Shown: in pieces, positions 17,006-26,297 of the stretch
Position numbering within the stretch: position 1 is the first letter of the stretch
Layout of the letters: the number at the start of each line of letters is the position of its first letter
Assembly (NCBI RefSeq): GCF_005503535.1
Contig: NZ_SCNN01000002.1
Span: 248,001-312,000, forward strand
DNA from: Mesorhizobium comanense
GTDB taxonomy: Bacteria; Pseudomonadota; Alphaproteobacteria; Rhizobiales; Rhizobiaceae
Direction: 5' to 3'
DNA length: 64,000 nucleotides
Translations under genes and position numbers: made by a program
The notes under the pieces: generated by a model
Told to the model about the DNA's origin: nothing
The model's database searches: none
Seen by the model: only the letters and a program-made list of their open reading frames with translations

Positions 17006-17761
17006 TCAGTATCTTATGGCCCGGCGCTCGGCCAGGACGACGACGCAGAACAGTGCGATCGAGAGACACGACGACAGCACGATCGCCGCATAGAGCCGGT
17101 CCGACTGGTAGTTGAACGTCGCCTGGATGATCAGCGCGCCTAGGCCCTTGTCCGAGCCTATCCATTCGCCGACGATGGCGCCGATCACTGCGGTTGCCGA
17201 CGCTATCCTGAGCGAGGAAAACAGCATCGGCAAGGCGCGCGGCAGCCGCAGGCTCCAGAACACCTCCCAGCGCGTGGCCGACAGTACGCGGAACAGTTCA
17301 TGTTCGTTGTCGCCGGCCGAGTCCAAGCCGCGGATCATGTTCACCAGTGTCGGAAAGAAGCAGATCACCGCCGCGATGACGATCTTGGGCGTCATGCCGA
17401 GCCCGAAGATCAGGATGATGATCGGCGAAAGCGCCAGGATCGGAATGGTGTTGAAGAACAGCACGATCGGAAAGTAGGCGGCCTGCAGGACGCGGCTATG
17501 CACGAACAGCACCGCCAGCAGGATGGCCGCCAGATTGCCGATGACGAAACCGGCCAGCGCTTCGATAAGCGTCGGCCTCAGATTGTCCAGGAGCAGCGCG
17601 AAGTTCTTCTGGAACACGCCGAATATGGCTGTCGGCGTCGGCACGATATAGGCCGGCACGCCAAGGGCCGGCAGAAGATATTGCCAGGCAAGCAGGATCG
17701 ATGCCGCGCCGAGAACGGGCAGGGCGATGGCGATTTGCGGCGACAGCGGCGCCTGCCTCAT
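17006..17761 (-). CDS. ABC transporter permease, SsuC/TauC/ThiX-like
   Basis: This is a 251-residue inner-membrane permease with about six hydrophobic segments and the family's cytoplasmic block (GLDSAGDNEHELFRVLSATRWEVFWSLRLP). It belongs to the group that imports sulfonates, nitrate, riboflavin or thiamine precursors. It is the last gene of the six-gene minus-strand operon and overlaps the ATPase gene by 4 bases (ATGA). It ends 23 bases from the convergent M20 gene. Confidence 0.9.
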   Translation of the reverse strand: MRQAPLSPQIAIALPVLGAASILLAWQYLLPALGVPAYIVPTPTAIFGVFQKNFALLLDNLRPTLIEALAGFVIGNLAAILLAVLFVHSRVLQAAYFPIVLFFNTIPILALSPIIILIFGLGMTPKIVIAAVICFFPTLVNMIRGLDSAGDNEHELFRVLSATRWEVFWSLRLPRALPMLFSSLRIASATAVIGAIVGEWIGSDKGLGALIIQATFNYQSDRLYAAIVLSSCLSIALFCVVVLAERRAIRY

Positions 17762-18531
17762 GATGCCTGCTCCAGCGCGGTCCGAAGTTCAGCCATGGCG
17801 GTGACGATTGCCGGGTCTTCACGCTTACAGCGATTGCCGTCCTGCTTGAGCGGCCGCATGTCGATGTCCTTGACCAGCCGCCCGGGATTGGCGGCAAGCA
17901 CGATGACGCGTTCGCCGAGATAGGCGGCTTCGGCGATCGAATGGGTGACGAACAGGATCGTCGTGCCCGTGCGCCGCCACAGATTGAGAAGTTCGTCGTT
18001 GAGACGATCGCGGGTGATTTCGTCGAGCGCGCCGAACGGTTCGTCCATCAGCAGCAGCTTCGGCTGGCCGAGCAGGGCGCGTGCGATTGCCACGCGCTGG
18101 CGCTGGCCGCCGGAAAGCTGATGCGGCAGGCGGTCGCCGAAGCCTGCGAGCCCCATCAGGTCCAGCAATTCGTCGCTGCGGTCCTCAATTTTGCGGGTCA
18201 GGCTGCCTTGCCCGACGCCGAGCGGCAGGCGGACATTGTCGCGCACGGTGCGCCAGGGCAGCAAGGTGGAGTCCTGGAAGACGAAGCCGACATCGCGCCG
18301 GGAGCGCACGGCGTGCGGCGTGTCGCCAAGCACGCTGATCGTGCCGCCAAGCGGATCGAGCAGGTCGGCGACGACCCGCAGCAAGGTCGACTTGCCGCAG
18401 CCCGAGGGGCCGAGAATTGAAAGGAAGGATCCAGCCTCGACGGTGAGGTCGAGACCGGAGAGCACCTTGACGGCCGCGATGCGACCGCCATAGCCGACAT
18501 CGAGCCGGCTGGCTTCGATCGCGTTCGCCAT
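17758..18531 (-). CDS. ABC transporter ATPase, SsuB/TauB-like
   Basis: The protein has 257 residues with Walker [11 protein letters not shown]-loop VFQDSTLLPW, signature LSGGQRQR, Walker B LLLMDEPFGALD and H-loop FVTHS. All are intact. It energises the neighbouring permease. The start (MANAIEAS) overlaps the stop of the binding-protein gene by one base, which indicates coupled translation. The reading frame is open far upstream because of high G+C, but that extension is the shadow of the binding-protein gene. Confidence 0.92.
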   Translation of the reverse strand: MANAIEASRLDVGYGGRIAAVKVLSGLDLTVEAGSFLSILGPSGCGKSTLLRVVADLLDPLGGTISVLGDTPHAVRSRRDVGFVFQDSTLLPWRTVRDNVRLPLGVGQGSLTRKIEDRSDELLDLMGLAGFGDRLPHQLSGGQRQRVAIARALLGQPKLLLMDEPFGALDEITRDRLNDELLNLWRRTGTTILFVTHSIAEAAYLGERVIVLAANPGRLVKDIDMRPLKQDGNRCKREDPAIVTAMAELRTALEQAS

Positions 18532-19583
18532 CAGGCGGCGGGCGCGTCGAGCTTGGGACGGTCGGCGGCCGACAGTTCCAGGATTTTCGTTGTGTAGACG
18601 TCCGCGGCGGCGGGCCGGCCGTTCGGGTACTGTCCGACCTTGTCGAGCAGGGCCAGTTGCTCCTCGATCGAAGCCGGGTCGAACGTGCCCCAGCCGTCCT
18701 TGGCGGTCGTGCCGTCGAAGGAGAGTTTCAGCACCAGGTTGACGGTCTTTTCTTCCCAGCCGAGGTCCATCTCGGGATAGGCGGCGACCATCTTCTTGAC
18801 GGCCTCCTGCGGGTTGGCGTGCACCCAGCCCCAGCCCTTGGCAACGGCGCCGATGAATTTCGCCAGCGTTTCGGGATCCTTCTCGATCGCCGCGTCGGTG
18901 GCGAAGTAGACATCGGCATAGGATGCCAGCCCGAGGTCGCGCACCAGGAGGTCGACGCGGTCGTCGCCAACGACGCTCAGCGCCTGGGTGTTGGTGATCC
19001 AGCCGCCGATCGCATCGACATCGCCGCGCACCAGCGGTCCCTTGTCGAAGCCGACGTTGATGACGGTGACGTCGGACGCGCTCAGGCCGTTCTTGGCCAG
19101 GATTTCGTCCATGACGAAACGCGCCGTCGGCTGGATGCCGATCTTCTTGCCCTTCAGGTCGGCGACGCCCTTGATCGGGTTCGAACCCTTCGAGGTGAGC
19201 GCGTAGGGGCCGGTGCGGAAGCCGCAGGCGATGATCTTGACCGGCACGCCGCTGGCGCGCGCGGCATAAAGCTGTGGCGTTTCGGAGAACTGGCCAAGCT
19301 GCGCGGCGCCTGAAATCACCGGCGGCACGGTCGAGGCGTTCGGACCGCCGGGGCTGAATTCCACGTCGAGCCCGGCATCCTTGAAGTAGCCATTGGCAAC
19401 GGCGGCGATGTCGCCGATCTGGCCGTTGGACATCAGCCAATCATACTGGATGACGACCTTTCCGGCGGCCTTGGCGCCCGGGGTCAGCAGCAGTTGCATG
19501 CCGCCCGATGCCACGGCAACAGCCGCCAGGCCGGATTTCATGAAGCCGCGGCGGTTCATCTCGTAGTCCCTGTTCCCATTCAT
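18531..19583 (-). CDS. NMT1/THI5-type ABC substrate-binding protein
   Basis: The 350-residue protein has a Tat-like leader (MNRRGFMKSG, residues 9-18) and then the NMT1/THI5 fold: YDWLMSNGQIGDIAAVANGYFKDAGLDVEF near the mature start. Relatives bind thiamine pyrimidine precursors, sulfonates, aromatic acids and other small planar compounds. ATG 19583 follows GGAG, whereas the in-frame start 18 bases upstream lacks one. It shares the operon with an FAD oxidase and a VOC protein, so the ligand is probably a carbon or nitrogen source. Confidence 0.88.
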   Translation of the reverse strand: MNGNRDYEMNRRGFMKSGLAAVAVASGGMQLLLTPGAKAAGKVVIQYDWLMSNGQIGDIAAVANGYFKDAGLDVEFSPGGPNASTVPPVISGAAQLGQFSETPQLYAARASGVPVKIIACGFRTGPYALTSKGSNPIKGVADLKGKKIGIQPTARFVMDEILAKNGLSASDVTVINVGFDKGPLVRGDVDAIGGWITNTQALSVVGDDRVDLLVRDLGLASYADVYFATDAAIEKDPETLAKFIGAVAKGWGWVHANPQEAVKKMVAAYPEMDLGWEEKTVNLVLKLSFDGTTAKDGWGTFDPASIEEQLALLDKVGQYPNGRPAAADVYTTKILELSAADRPKLDAPAA

Positions 19584-19649
19584 TTTTCGCTCCTGTTGCA
19601 AGACTGTCTCGTCTCTTGATTGCGCGCCGTTCCCCTGGCGCGGGTGTCG

Positions 19650-20093
19650 CTACGGCTGTTCGTCGTGGTAGTCGCCGGGGCCGCCGTCGAGCCAGGCGTA
19701 GAGTTCCCAAAGCGTGTCGTCCGGATCGGTGAAATAGGCGCAGCGCGCGTTCCAGACGTAGTTTTCGGGCGGGCCGTGGAACGGTACGCCCTTGGCGCTG
19801 AGTTCGGCATGAAGCCGGTCGATATCTGCCGGCGTGTCGACCAACACGGCGACACAGACCTTGTGCGCATGGCGCGGCGATCTCCCGTTCGATACGCCGG
19901 TATGCCTGTTGATGTGGTCGAGCTCCCAGGCAGCCAAAGTGACGCCCTCGCCATGGAAGTCGGCGAAGCCCTCGGCGCGGCGACGCAGGCGGAAGCCGAG
20001 TTTGTCGACATAGAATTCGACGGTCCGTTCGACGTTCTCGACGAGAAGGCAGACGTCCGAAATCCGGGTTACGCTTGCGCCAGCCATGCTCAT
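19650..20093 (-). CDS. VOC-superfamily protein (glyoxalase/dioxygenase-like)
   Basis: This is a 147-residue single VOC protein. A paired beta-alpha-beta-beta-beta layout is visible, with TRISDVCLLVENVERTVEFYVDKLGF at the start, a first HKVCVAVLV strand, and FTDPDDTLWELYAW at the end containing the typical metal-binding Glu. Members include glyoxalase I, epimerases and extradiol dioxygenases, and the reaction cannot be chosen from this sequence. Its start overlaps the GntR gene stop by 4 bases. The operon location points to a step in the same catabolic route. Confidence 0.82.
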   Translation of the reverse strand: MSMAGASVTRISDVCLLVENVERTVEFYVDKLGFRLRRRAEGFADFHGEGVTLAAWELDHINRHTGVSNGRSPRHAHKVCVAVLVDTPADIDRLHAELSAKGVPFHGPPENYVWNARCAYFTDPDDTLWELYAWLDGGPGDYHDEQP

Positions 20094-20833
20094 TTTCCTC
20101 CGCCGGTGCGTTCGCCGCGAGAATGCGGCAGCTTGACGCCGACACGATTGGCCGCGCCGATGATGTGGGCGCGCATCGCCGCTTCCGCTGCGGCCGGGTC
20201 GCCTGCGACGAGCGCCTCGTAGATGCGCACATGCTCGCCGACATTCACTTCCACCAGATCGTGTAATGGGTTGGTCTGCCGCGCGTAGTAGATCGAACGA
20301 CGGATCTGCTCGCAGACGAAGGAGATGAAGGTGTGGATGTAGGCGTTGCCCGTTGCCCGGGCGATTTCGCGATGGAACAAAAGATCGGCGTCGATGCTGC
20401 CGTCCTCCCAGCGTTCCTCGCCGCTCATGCGGTCGAGCGCTGCCTTGATGGCGTCGAGATGTTCCTGGTCGCGCCGCTCGGCGGCAAGTGCGGCGGATTC
20501 GGCCTCGAGGATGCAGCGCAATTCGAAGAGCCGCTCCATGTTCTGGCCTTCCCGGAGCGTCTCGCGGTCGATGCGGATCGCCGCGCGCTGTTCGGGCGCC
20601 AGCACGAAGGAGCCGATGCCTTGCCGCGCCTCGACCATGCCGTCGGCGCGCAATTGCGCGATCGCCTCGCGCACGACGTTGCGGCTGACGCCGAATTTCT
20701 CCGAAAGCTGCTGCTCCGTCGGCAGCAGGCTGCCGGGATTGAGGTCGCCGGATTCGATCTCGCGGCTGAGGAAAGCCGCCACCCGGTGCGGAAGTGCCTC
20801 GACTGTGCCGATGGCGGCCAGGCGCTGTTTCAT
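20090..20833 (-). CDS. GntR-family regulator, FadR/FCD subfamily
   Basis: The protein has 247 residues. An N-terminal winged helix (LLPTEQQLSEKFGVSRNVVREAIAQLRADGMVEARQGIGSFV) is followed by an all-helical FCD ligand domain with FHREIA and HEH-like metal positions. These regulators usually respond to a carboxylic acid and control their own operon. It overlaps the FAD oxidase gene stop by 4 bases (ATGA at 20830-20833), and this start is preferred over an upstream in-frame Met. Confidence 0.9.
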   Translation of the reverse strand: MKQRLAAIGTVEALPHRVAAFLSREIESGDLNPGSLLPTEQQLSEKFGVSRNVVREAIAQLRADGMVEARQGIGSFVLAPEQRAAIRIDRETLREGQNMERLFELRCILEAESAALAAERRDQEHLDAIKAALDRMSGEERWEDGSIDADLLFHREIARATGNAYIHTFISFVCEQIRRSIYYARQTNPLHDLVEVNVGEHVRIYEALVAGDPAAAEAAMRAHIIGAANRVGVKLPHSRGERTGGGK

Positions 20834-22269
20834 GAAAGGGTCTCCGTCGCGGGAAAGAGGCAACCCGGGTTCATGCGCCCGTCCGGGTCGAGCGCATCCT
20901 TGAGGGCGCTGGCGAGCCTGCGATGGACCGGAGAGAGTCCGGCCCAGTAGGCGTGTTGGCGGGTGCGGCCGATACCGTGCTCGGCGCTGATCGAACCGCC
21001 CAGCGCATTGGCTATGTCGTAAAGGCCGGCGGTGATGGCAGCACCCCTGGCGCGCGCATCGGCCTGGGCGAGATCGAGGGGCGGCAGGACGTTGAAATGA
21101 ATGTTGCCGTCGCCGGCATGGCCATAGGCCTGTGAAATCCAGCCGGGATGCTTCTGCGCGACGAACTGGCGGGCTTGGTCAACCAGTGTCGGGATGTCGG
21201 AGATGCGCACCGACAGGTCGGTGCGAACGTGGTAGCCACGCTTGGCCTGGCCTTCGACCAACCCTTCGCGGATGGCCCAGAACGCCCTGGCTTGAGCATT
21301 GCTCTCGGCCAGGACGGCGTCGGCGACGAGTTGTTTTTCCAACGCGCCGGCAAGGAAATCCATCAGCAAGCCCCGCAGGTCGACCGCGGAACTCGACGAC
21401 AATTCGATGAGCGCATGGACGGGCTCATTCACCGGGGTGACGACCTTCGGATCGGCCAGGCGTGCAAGGTCCATGCATTCCGCGCCGATGATCTCGAAGG
21501 CCGATATCAGGTCGGAGCATTCGCGCCGGGCGTGCTGGAAGAGCCCGATGGCCGCTTCGAACGAGGGCAGGCCCAGATATGCCGTCTCGATCTTTCCGGG
21601 TCTCGGAAACAGCTTCACTTCGACGCCGGTGATGATGCCGAGCGTTCCTTCGGCGCCAATGAAAAGCTGCTTCAGGTCATAGCCGCGATTGTCCTTGCGC
21701 AGGCCGGAAAAGCCGTTCCACAATTCGCCATCGGGCAGCACCACTTCCAGGCCGACGACGAGATCGCGGGCCATGCCGTAGCGCAGCACGTTTACGCCGC
21801 CGGCGTTGCTGGCCGCGTTGCCGCCGACCTGGCAGCTGCCCTGGGCGCCGAGCGCCAGCGGAAACAGGCAATCGCGATCTTCGGCCGCATCCTTGATGTG
21901 CTGCAGGATGCAGCCGGCATCGGCCTGCAGCGTGAAATTGTCGGCGTCGACGCGGCGGATCCTGTTCAGCCGCTCCAGGTTGATGATGACTGCGCCACGC
22001 GCCGCACCGATGTCGATCGCGCCCGCGACAAGTCCGGTGTTGCCGCCTTGCGGGATCATCGCCAGTCCGAGCGTGCCGCACAGGCGAACCGCCGCCTGTA
22101 CTTCGGTGACCGAAGCCGGTTTCAGCACCGCAAGCGCCTCGCCGCGATGATCACCCGACCAGTCCACGAGGTATTTCGCCATTCCGGCGGGGTCGATGGC
22201 GACGCCGCCTTGCCCCAGAGCATGCTCCAGAGCAGCGACGGTTTCGGGCGAGAGGCCGTGGATGGTCAT
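20830..22269 (-). CDS. FAD-binding oxidase, GlcD/D-2-hydroxyacid dehydrogenase-like
   Basis: This is a 479-residue flavoprotein. The PCMH FAD domain carries MIPQGGNTGLVAGA and a GSCQVGGNAASNAGG block. The C-terminal FAD-oxidase domain has the metal-site pattern GHAGDGNIHFN and the final SAEHGIGRTR. Relatives oxidise D-lactate, glycolate or D-2-hydroxyglutarate. It is the first gene of the minus-strand operon, so a 2-hydroxyacid is probably formed or used in the pathway. The FCD regulator that follows would fit sensing such an acid. Confidence 0.9.
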   Translation of the reverse strand: MTIHGLSPETVAALEHALGQGGVAIDPAGMAKYLVDWSGDHRGEALAVLKPASVTEVQAAVRLCGTLGLAMIPQGGNTGLVAGAIDIGAARGAVIINLERLNRIRRVDADNFTLQADAGCILQHIKDAAEDRDCLFPLALGAQGSCQVGGNAASNAGGVNVLRYGMARDLVVGLEVVLPDGELWNGFSGLRKDNRGYDLKQLFIGAEGTLGIITGVEVKLFPRPGKIETAYLGLPSFEAAIGLFQHARRECSDLISAFEIIGAECMDLARLADPKVVTPVNEPVHALIELSSSSAVDLRGLLMDFLAGALEKQLVADAVLAESNAQARAFWAIREGLVEGQAKRGYHVRTDLSVRISDIPTLVDQARQFVAQKHPGWISQAYGHAGDGNIHFNVLPPLDLAQADARARGAAITAGLYDIANALGGSISAEHGIGRTRQHAYWAGLSPVHRRLASALKDALDPDGRMNPGCLFPATETLS

Positions 22270-22323
22270 TCAAGGGCCGGCGTGGCGGTTGCGTATGGTT
22301 ATACATATCATCCTACAACTTGA

Positions 22324-22539
22324 AACCTGTCAACGGGCGAACTGAGTTGGCCCAGAGCAGTCGCTGTAGGTAGAGGATGCCGGCAGGCAGGTGAGGGGCG
22401 GCGCCGACTTTTGTAAGAAAGTAGTGGCACAGATTCGCAACGTGAAGCGATTGTCCAGGCGCGGTCGGCGGATCATCTTCGGGTCAGGGCAGAGCGAATC
22501 CTGGAAACGGCCCGCCTATCAGCTCAAGCGTTGAGCGCT
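22324..22539. other. Non-coding interval upstream of the FAD oxidase operon
   Basis: There is no supported gene here. An AT-rich stretch at about 22285-22320, immediately to the left and upstream of the oxidase start, probably contains the operon promoter and the GntR site. I could not define a clean palindrome. Confidence 0.4.
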
Positions 22540-23844
22540 TCAAAGATACTGTGCGACCTTCTTGCCGACCGTGAGGAAGCGCAGGGGATCTATCGCTTCG
22601 CCATTGTGCCGGACTTCATAATGCAGATGCGGTCCGGTCGAGCGGCCGCTGCTGCCGGTCTTGCCGATGACGGCGCCGGCATCGAGTTTTTCGCCAACGG
22701 TCACGTCGATTTCGCTCAGATGCCCGTAGCGGGTGGCAAAACCGTTGCCGTGATCGACTTCCACCATGCGGCCATAGCCACCATTCCAGCCGGCCTTGGT
22801 GACGACGCCAGGCGCGGTGACACGCGCGTCCATGCCGATCGGCGCCCTGAAATCCATGCCGGAATGCAGGGCGGCGGTACCGAGTATGGGATCGGTGCGC
22901 ACACCGAACGGGCTGGTGACGGAATGGCCGGGAGCGGGGTTGGCAAGCGGCAGTTGACGCGCTTCCTTCTTCAACTGGTCGAGCGTATCCAGCGCCTCGT
23001 CGAGTTCCTTGACCTTGCTGTCGAAGATCATCGAACTGTCGAGCGGGATCAGCGGTCCGCCGACGTCGCTTTCGCCTTTGCCGAAATCGCTGTCGACTGG
23101 CAGGCCTGCCCCGTGCAACGCCTCCTGAATGGCATCGGCGCTTTTGTAGGCGTTGTCGGCAAGCGTACTGATGCGGCTGAGTTGCTCGTTCTCGATCGAT
23201 TTCAGCGACTGGTTGATCGAGACGAACAATTTGTCGGCGCGGTCGGCGGCTGAATCACTGGGCAGCGGGTCGGAACGCGTCGACCACAAGGAGAATGGCC
23301 TGGTATCGGCGGCGCCAAGGTCGGCGCTCAGGCTGGCCACGGCATAGGTCTGTGCGGGCTGGTTGATGCTGCCGGTGATTTCGGCATGCTTTTCGGGCTT
23401 GGCGGCCGCCGTCGGGTTGTCGGCCGGCGTCGTGCCGACCTCGTTTTCCGCGCGTTCGAGCAACGGGCCGAGGCGGCCGTGGCGCTGGCTGAGCTGGGTC
23501 TGGCGCTGGAGCAGCTCGCTGACCTTGGTTTCCATCAATTGCTGGTCGAGCAATTGCCGGCTGGTGATGCGGTCGACCTGGGCGCGAAGCGCCGAGATAC
23601 GGTCCTCATAGGCCTGCTGCATGCGTGCCTGCCTCGCCGTGGTCGCGCCAATCAGGTCGTCGCGCAGGACGAGGTAGGAGGTCGCCAGCAGGTATCCGAT
23701 GGCAATGGCGGCGAGAGCCGAGCCGATAAATGCCGCGAGCCAGGGCCGGATCGTGAAATGCCTGATTTCGTTGCCGCGGGCGATGATGACCGTATGGGGT
23801 TCCTTGCGCCTGCCAAAGACCGCCGACTGACCGGTTGCGTTCAC
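22540..23844 (-). CDS. Membrane-anchored M23 peptidoglycan endopeptidase with coiled coil
   Basis: The 434-residue protein has a cytoplasmic N-terminus, one membrane segment (about residues 34-55), a Gln/Arg-rich coiled coil (about 70-130), a linker and a C-terminal LytM domain. The zinc ligands are in HSGMDFRAP and HLHYEVR. It should cleave peptide crosslinks of peptidoglycan in the periplasm. The architecture resembles RgsM-type M23 enzymes needed for polar growth in rhizobia; identity with RgsM is only suggested. It is monocistronic and divergent from the sterol-desaturase gene. Confidence 0.87.
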   Translation of the reverse strand: MNATGQSAVFGRRKEPHTVIIARGNEIRHFTIRPWLAAFIGSALAAIAIGYLLATSYLVLRDDLIGATTARQARMQQAYEDRISALRAQVDRITSRQLLDQQLMETKVSELLQRQTQLSQRHGRLGPLLERAENEVGTTPADNPTAAAKPEKHAEITGSINQPAQTYAVASLSADLGAADTRPFSLWSTRSDPLPSDSAADRADKLFVSINQSLKSIENEQLSRISTLADNAYKSADAIQEALHGAGLPVDSDFGKGESDVGGPLIPLDSSMIFDSKVKELDEALDTLDQLKKEARQLPLANPAPGHSVTSPFGVRTDPILGTAALHSGMDFRAPIGMDARVTAPGVVTKAGWNGGYGRMVEVDHGNGFATRYGHLSEIDVTVGEKLDAGAVIGKTGSSGRSTGPHLHYEVRHNGEAIDPLRFLTVGKKVAQYL

Positions 23845-24146
23845 GGGACCAAGCTTTCGTTACGACACCACGACAGCTCGATTACACATTATTAGGGTTA
23901 ACAAAGGCTTGCCGGATCGATTGCGGGACACCGAATGCACGCGGTGCGGGCAACAGATTGCAGCAAAACTGCCGATGGCGCGGCCGCAGTGCCGCGAAAT
24001 CTTCGGTGATGAGCACCATTGTGCTGCGGGAGAACGGCCTGTCTTTGTCGGATCAAGTTCAGTTTCTTAACTGTCTTCGATTGGATTTAATTGACAGTTT
24101 TCGAGTAAAGGCGTCTGGGGATTTGGGATTCATTGTGGCGGTGGGA

Positions 24147-25145
24147 ATGCTGAGCGATCTGACAGGCAAGATAGTCGACAAGATTTCGGGCGCCAGTCTG
24201 CTGGCGACCGGGCTGTTGCTGTTGACGGCCTTTGTCAGCGCGCTCGTGGCCTATTGGCGCACGGCCGAGGAGAAGAGCTGGAAGGAGTTTTTCGAGTTCG
24301 TCGTCCCGCATGAGGTCATCACCCATCCCTCGGCGAAGGCCGACTTGCTGTTCTGGGTGACGAAGAAGGCGCTTATGCCGTTCCTGATGCTGCCCGCCGG
24401 GATCGTCTTCGTCACGGCGGTGGGCTACGCAACCAACTGGCTGTTTTCGACACTGTTCCACTTCCAGCCGCCTCTGATCGAGGGGCCGGCTGGGCCGGTG
24501 ACGGTGGTGATCTTCACCATCACCATGCTGCTTGCCTACGACATTTCCTACTATCTCTATCACGTCGCACAGCATCGCTATCCCCTGCTTTGGGAACTGC
24601 ACAAGGTGCATCACTCGGCCGAGGTGATGGTCGGGATCACCAAGGACCGCGTCCACCCGCTCGACGAGCTGATGAATAGAGCCTGGGACGGCCTCATCGT
24701 GGGCGTCTGCTTCGGCATCTGGTCGCTGATTTCGCTGAATCTTGTCGAGCTGACCGTCTTTGGCGTCAATGTCTATGTCATGCGCAACATCCTGATGATG
24801 GATTTCGTCAGGCACACGCATTTCAAGATCTCGTTCGGCCCGCTCAACAGTGTGATCCTGTGTCCTCATTGGCACCAGCTGCATCACAGCACCGATCCGC
24901 GCCACTACGACAAGAATTTCGGGCTGCTGTTCTCGTTCTGGGACCGGTTCTTCGGAACATTGTGCGTGCCGAAGCCCGACGAGGACTTCAAGTTCGGGTT
25001 GGTCGACCGCGACGTGCGCGACTACCAGTCGCTGGCCGGCCTTTATGTCATGCCGCTGAAGCGGATGTGGAGGCATATTGCCAGGCGCATGCGGCCTGGA
25101 AAGCCACGGACCTCACGATCATCGGAAGAAGGGACACGGCCATGA
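24147..25145 (+). CDS. Sterol desaturase / fatty acid hydroxylase superfamily membrane protein
   Basis: This is an integral membrane di-iron oxygenase-type protein of about 332 residues. The histidine clusters HVAQH, HKVHHS, HTH and HWHQLHHS, spread between membrane segments, form the usual eight-His metal site. It would hydroxylate or desaturate a lipid, and in bacteria hopanoid, ornithine-lipid or carotenoid substrates are possible. The frame is open upstream to 23835 with another Met at 24009. I chose 24147 as the Met just before the first predicted membrane region. Its stop overlaps the GNAT gene start by 4 bases. Confidence 0.8.
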   Translation: MLSDLTGKIVDKISGASLLATGLLLLTAFVSALVAYWRTAEEKSWKEFFEFVVPHEVITHPSAKADLLFWVTKKALMPFLMLPAGIVFVTAVGYATNWLFSTLFHFQPPLIEGPAGPVTVVIFTITMLLAYDISYYLYHVAQHRYPLLWELHKVHHSAEVMVGITKDRVHPLDELMNRAWDGLIVGVCFGIWSLISLNLVELTVFGVNVYVMRNILMMDFVRHTHFKISFGPLNSVILCPHWHQLHHSTDPRHYDKNFGLLFSFWDRFFGTLCVPKPDEDFKFGLVDRDVRDYQSLAGLYVMPLKRMWRHIARRMRPGKPRTSRSSEEGTRP

Positions 25146-26284
25146 ACGCTCCCTTCGTGCTCGCCATGCCGCGCACACGCACCTTCGAAGTCGTGACATC
25201 GGCGGAACGCCTGGCCGAGATCGCGCCGGCCTGGAGCGCGCTCTGGCATCGGGCCGGCGGGCTTGTCTTCCAGCACCCGGACTGGATCGCGGCCTGGTGG
25301 CGTACCACCCCGCACCAGGAGCGGCGTACGCTCAGGATCGGACTTGCCTGGAACGGCGACCGGCTCGACGGCGTCATCGCGCTCGCCACTTTCAGGCGCT
25401 CCGGTATACGCATGCTCGAATGGGCGGCGAAGGATCACAGTGACTATGGCGACGCGCTGGTTGCGCCCAACAGCGATCCGCGGATGATCCCCCGGCTCTG
25501 GCAGCATATTTTTGATCAGGGCGGCTTCGACCTCGTCTACCTCAACCGCCTGCTGCCGGATGCCGGTGTTCGTGTCCTGCTGGACCCGGGTTTGGGCCAT
25601 GGCAAGGCGCTTCGGCCGAACCACCGCAGTGAAATCAGCTATCGCGTCGCGGGTTCCTGGCAGAGCGGGGCGGATTGGTTCGAGACGCTGTCCAAGAAGG
25701 GCCGCCAGAACTATCGCCGTGGCCGCAAGTTCATGGCCGAAAGTGGCGAATTGCGTTTCCGCCTGCTCGATGCGGACGACCCGCGCGAGCCAGTGCTTGC
25801 AAGGGTCGCGACGCTGAAGCGCCTCTGGCTCGCCAGGCATGGCCGCGTCTCGGATTTGTTCGACGAGGGCTCGCCGGTTCTCGCGGCGCTCGTCTCCGTC
25901 CTGGCCGAGCTCGGCCTGTTGCGCATCTTCGTGCTGGAGCTCAACGACACGATCATCGCCGTCTCGATCAATTTCGAGCAGCACGGCACGATGATGGCTT
26001 TCGTCACCACTTACGACCCCGAGCACGAGCGCGCCTCGCCGGGCATGGTGCTGATGATGGACTATATCCAGTGGTCTCTCGACCGCGGCCTGGCCACGAT
26101 CGATTTTCTCTGCGGCGGCGAGGATTTCAAGCGCCGCTTCGCCACGCAATCAGTCACGCTGTGGTCGATGATGGGCGCGCGCGGCTTGCCTGGTCATCTC
26201 GCCGCGCTGGTTGATCGTGCGAACCACGTTTCGAAATCCTGGCGGGCGCAGCCGCAGCCGAAAGCGGAAACGTCAGACGACTAG
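25142..26284 (+). CDS. GNAT-fold acyltransferase of the CelD/BcsL group
   Basis: The protein has 380 residues. The C-terminal half carries the Acetyltransf_6-type segment (WFETLSKKGRQNYRRGRKFM ... FVLELNDTIIAVSINFEQHGTMMAF ... YDPEHERASPGMVLMMDYIQW), typical of CelD/BcsL proteins that acylate polysaccharides or peptidoglycan-like targets. It is translationally coupled to the sterol-desaturase-family gene (ATGA overlap), which suggests that the two enzymes modify the same lipid or envelope molecule. Confidence 0.8.
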   Translation: MNAPFVLAMPRTRTFEVVTSAERLAEIAPAWSALWHRAGGLVFQHPDWIAAWWRTTPHQERRTLRIGLAWNGDRLDGVIALATFRRSGIRMLEWAAKDHSDYGDALVAPNSDPRMIPRLWQHIFDQGGFDLVYLNRLLPDAGVRVLLDPGLGHGKALRPNHRSEISYRVAGSWQSGADWFETLSKKGRQNYRRGRKFMAESGELRFRLLDADDPREPVLARVATLKRLWLARHGRVSDLFDEGSPVLAALVSVLAELGLLRIFVLELNDTIIAVSINFEQHGTMMAFVTTYDPEHERASPGMVLMMDYIQWSLDRGLATIDFLCGGEDFKRRFATQSVTLWSMMGARGLPGHLAALVDRANHVSKSWRAQPQPKAETSDD

Positions 26285-26297
26285 GGCGCGTCGCGCC

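Noticed and set aside
18532..19440. Apparent large fusion of the SsuB-like ATPase with an upstream domain
   Set aside because: The upstream half is only an open shadow frame inside the binding-protein gene. The ATPase has its own start at 18531.
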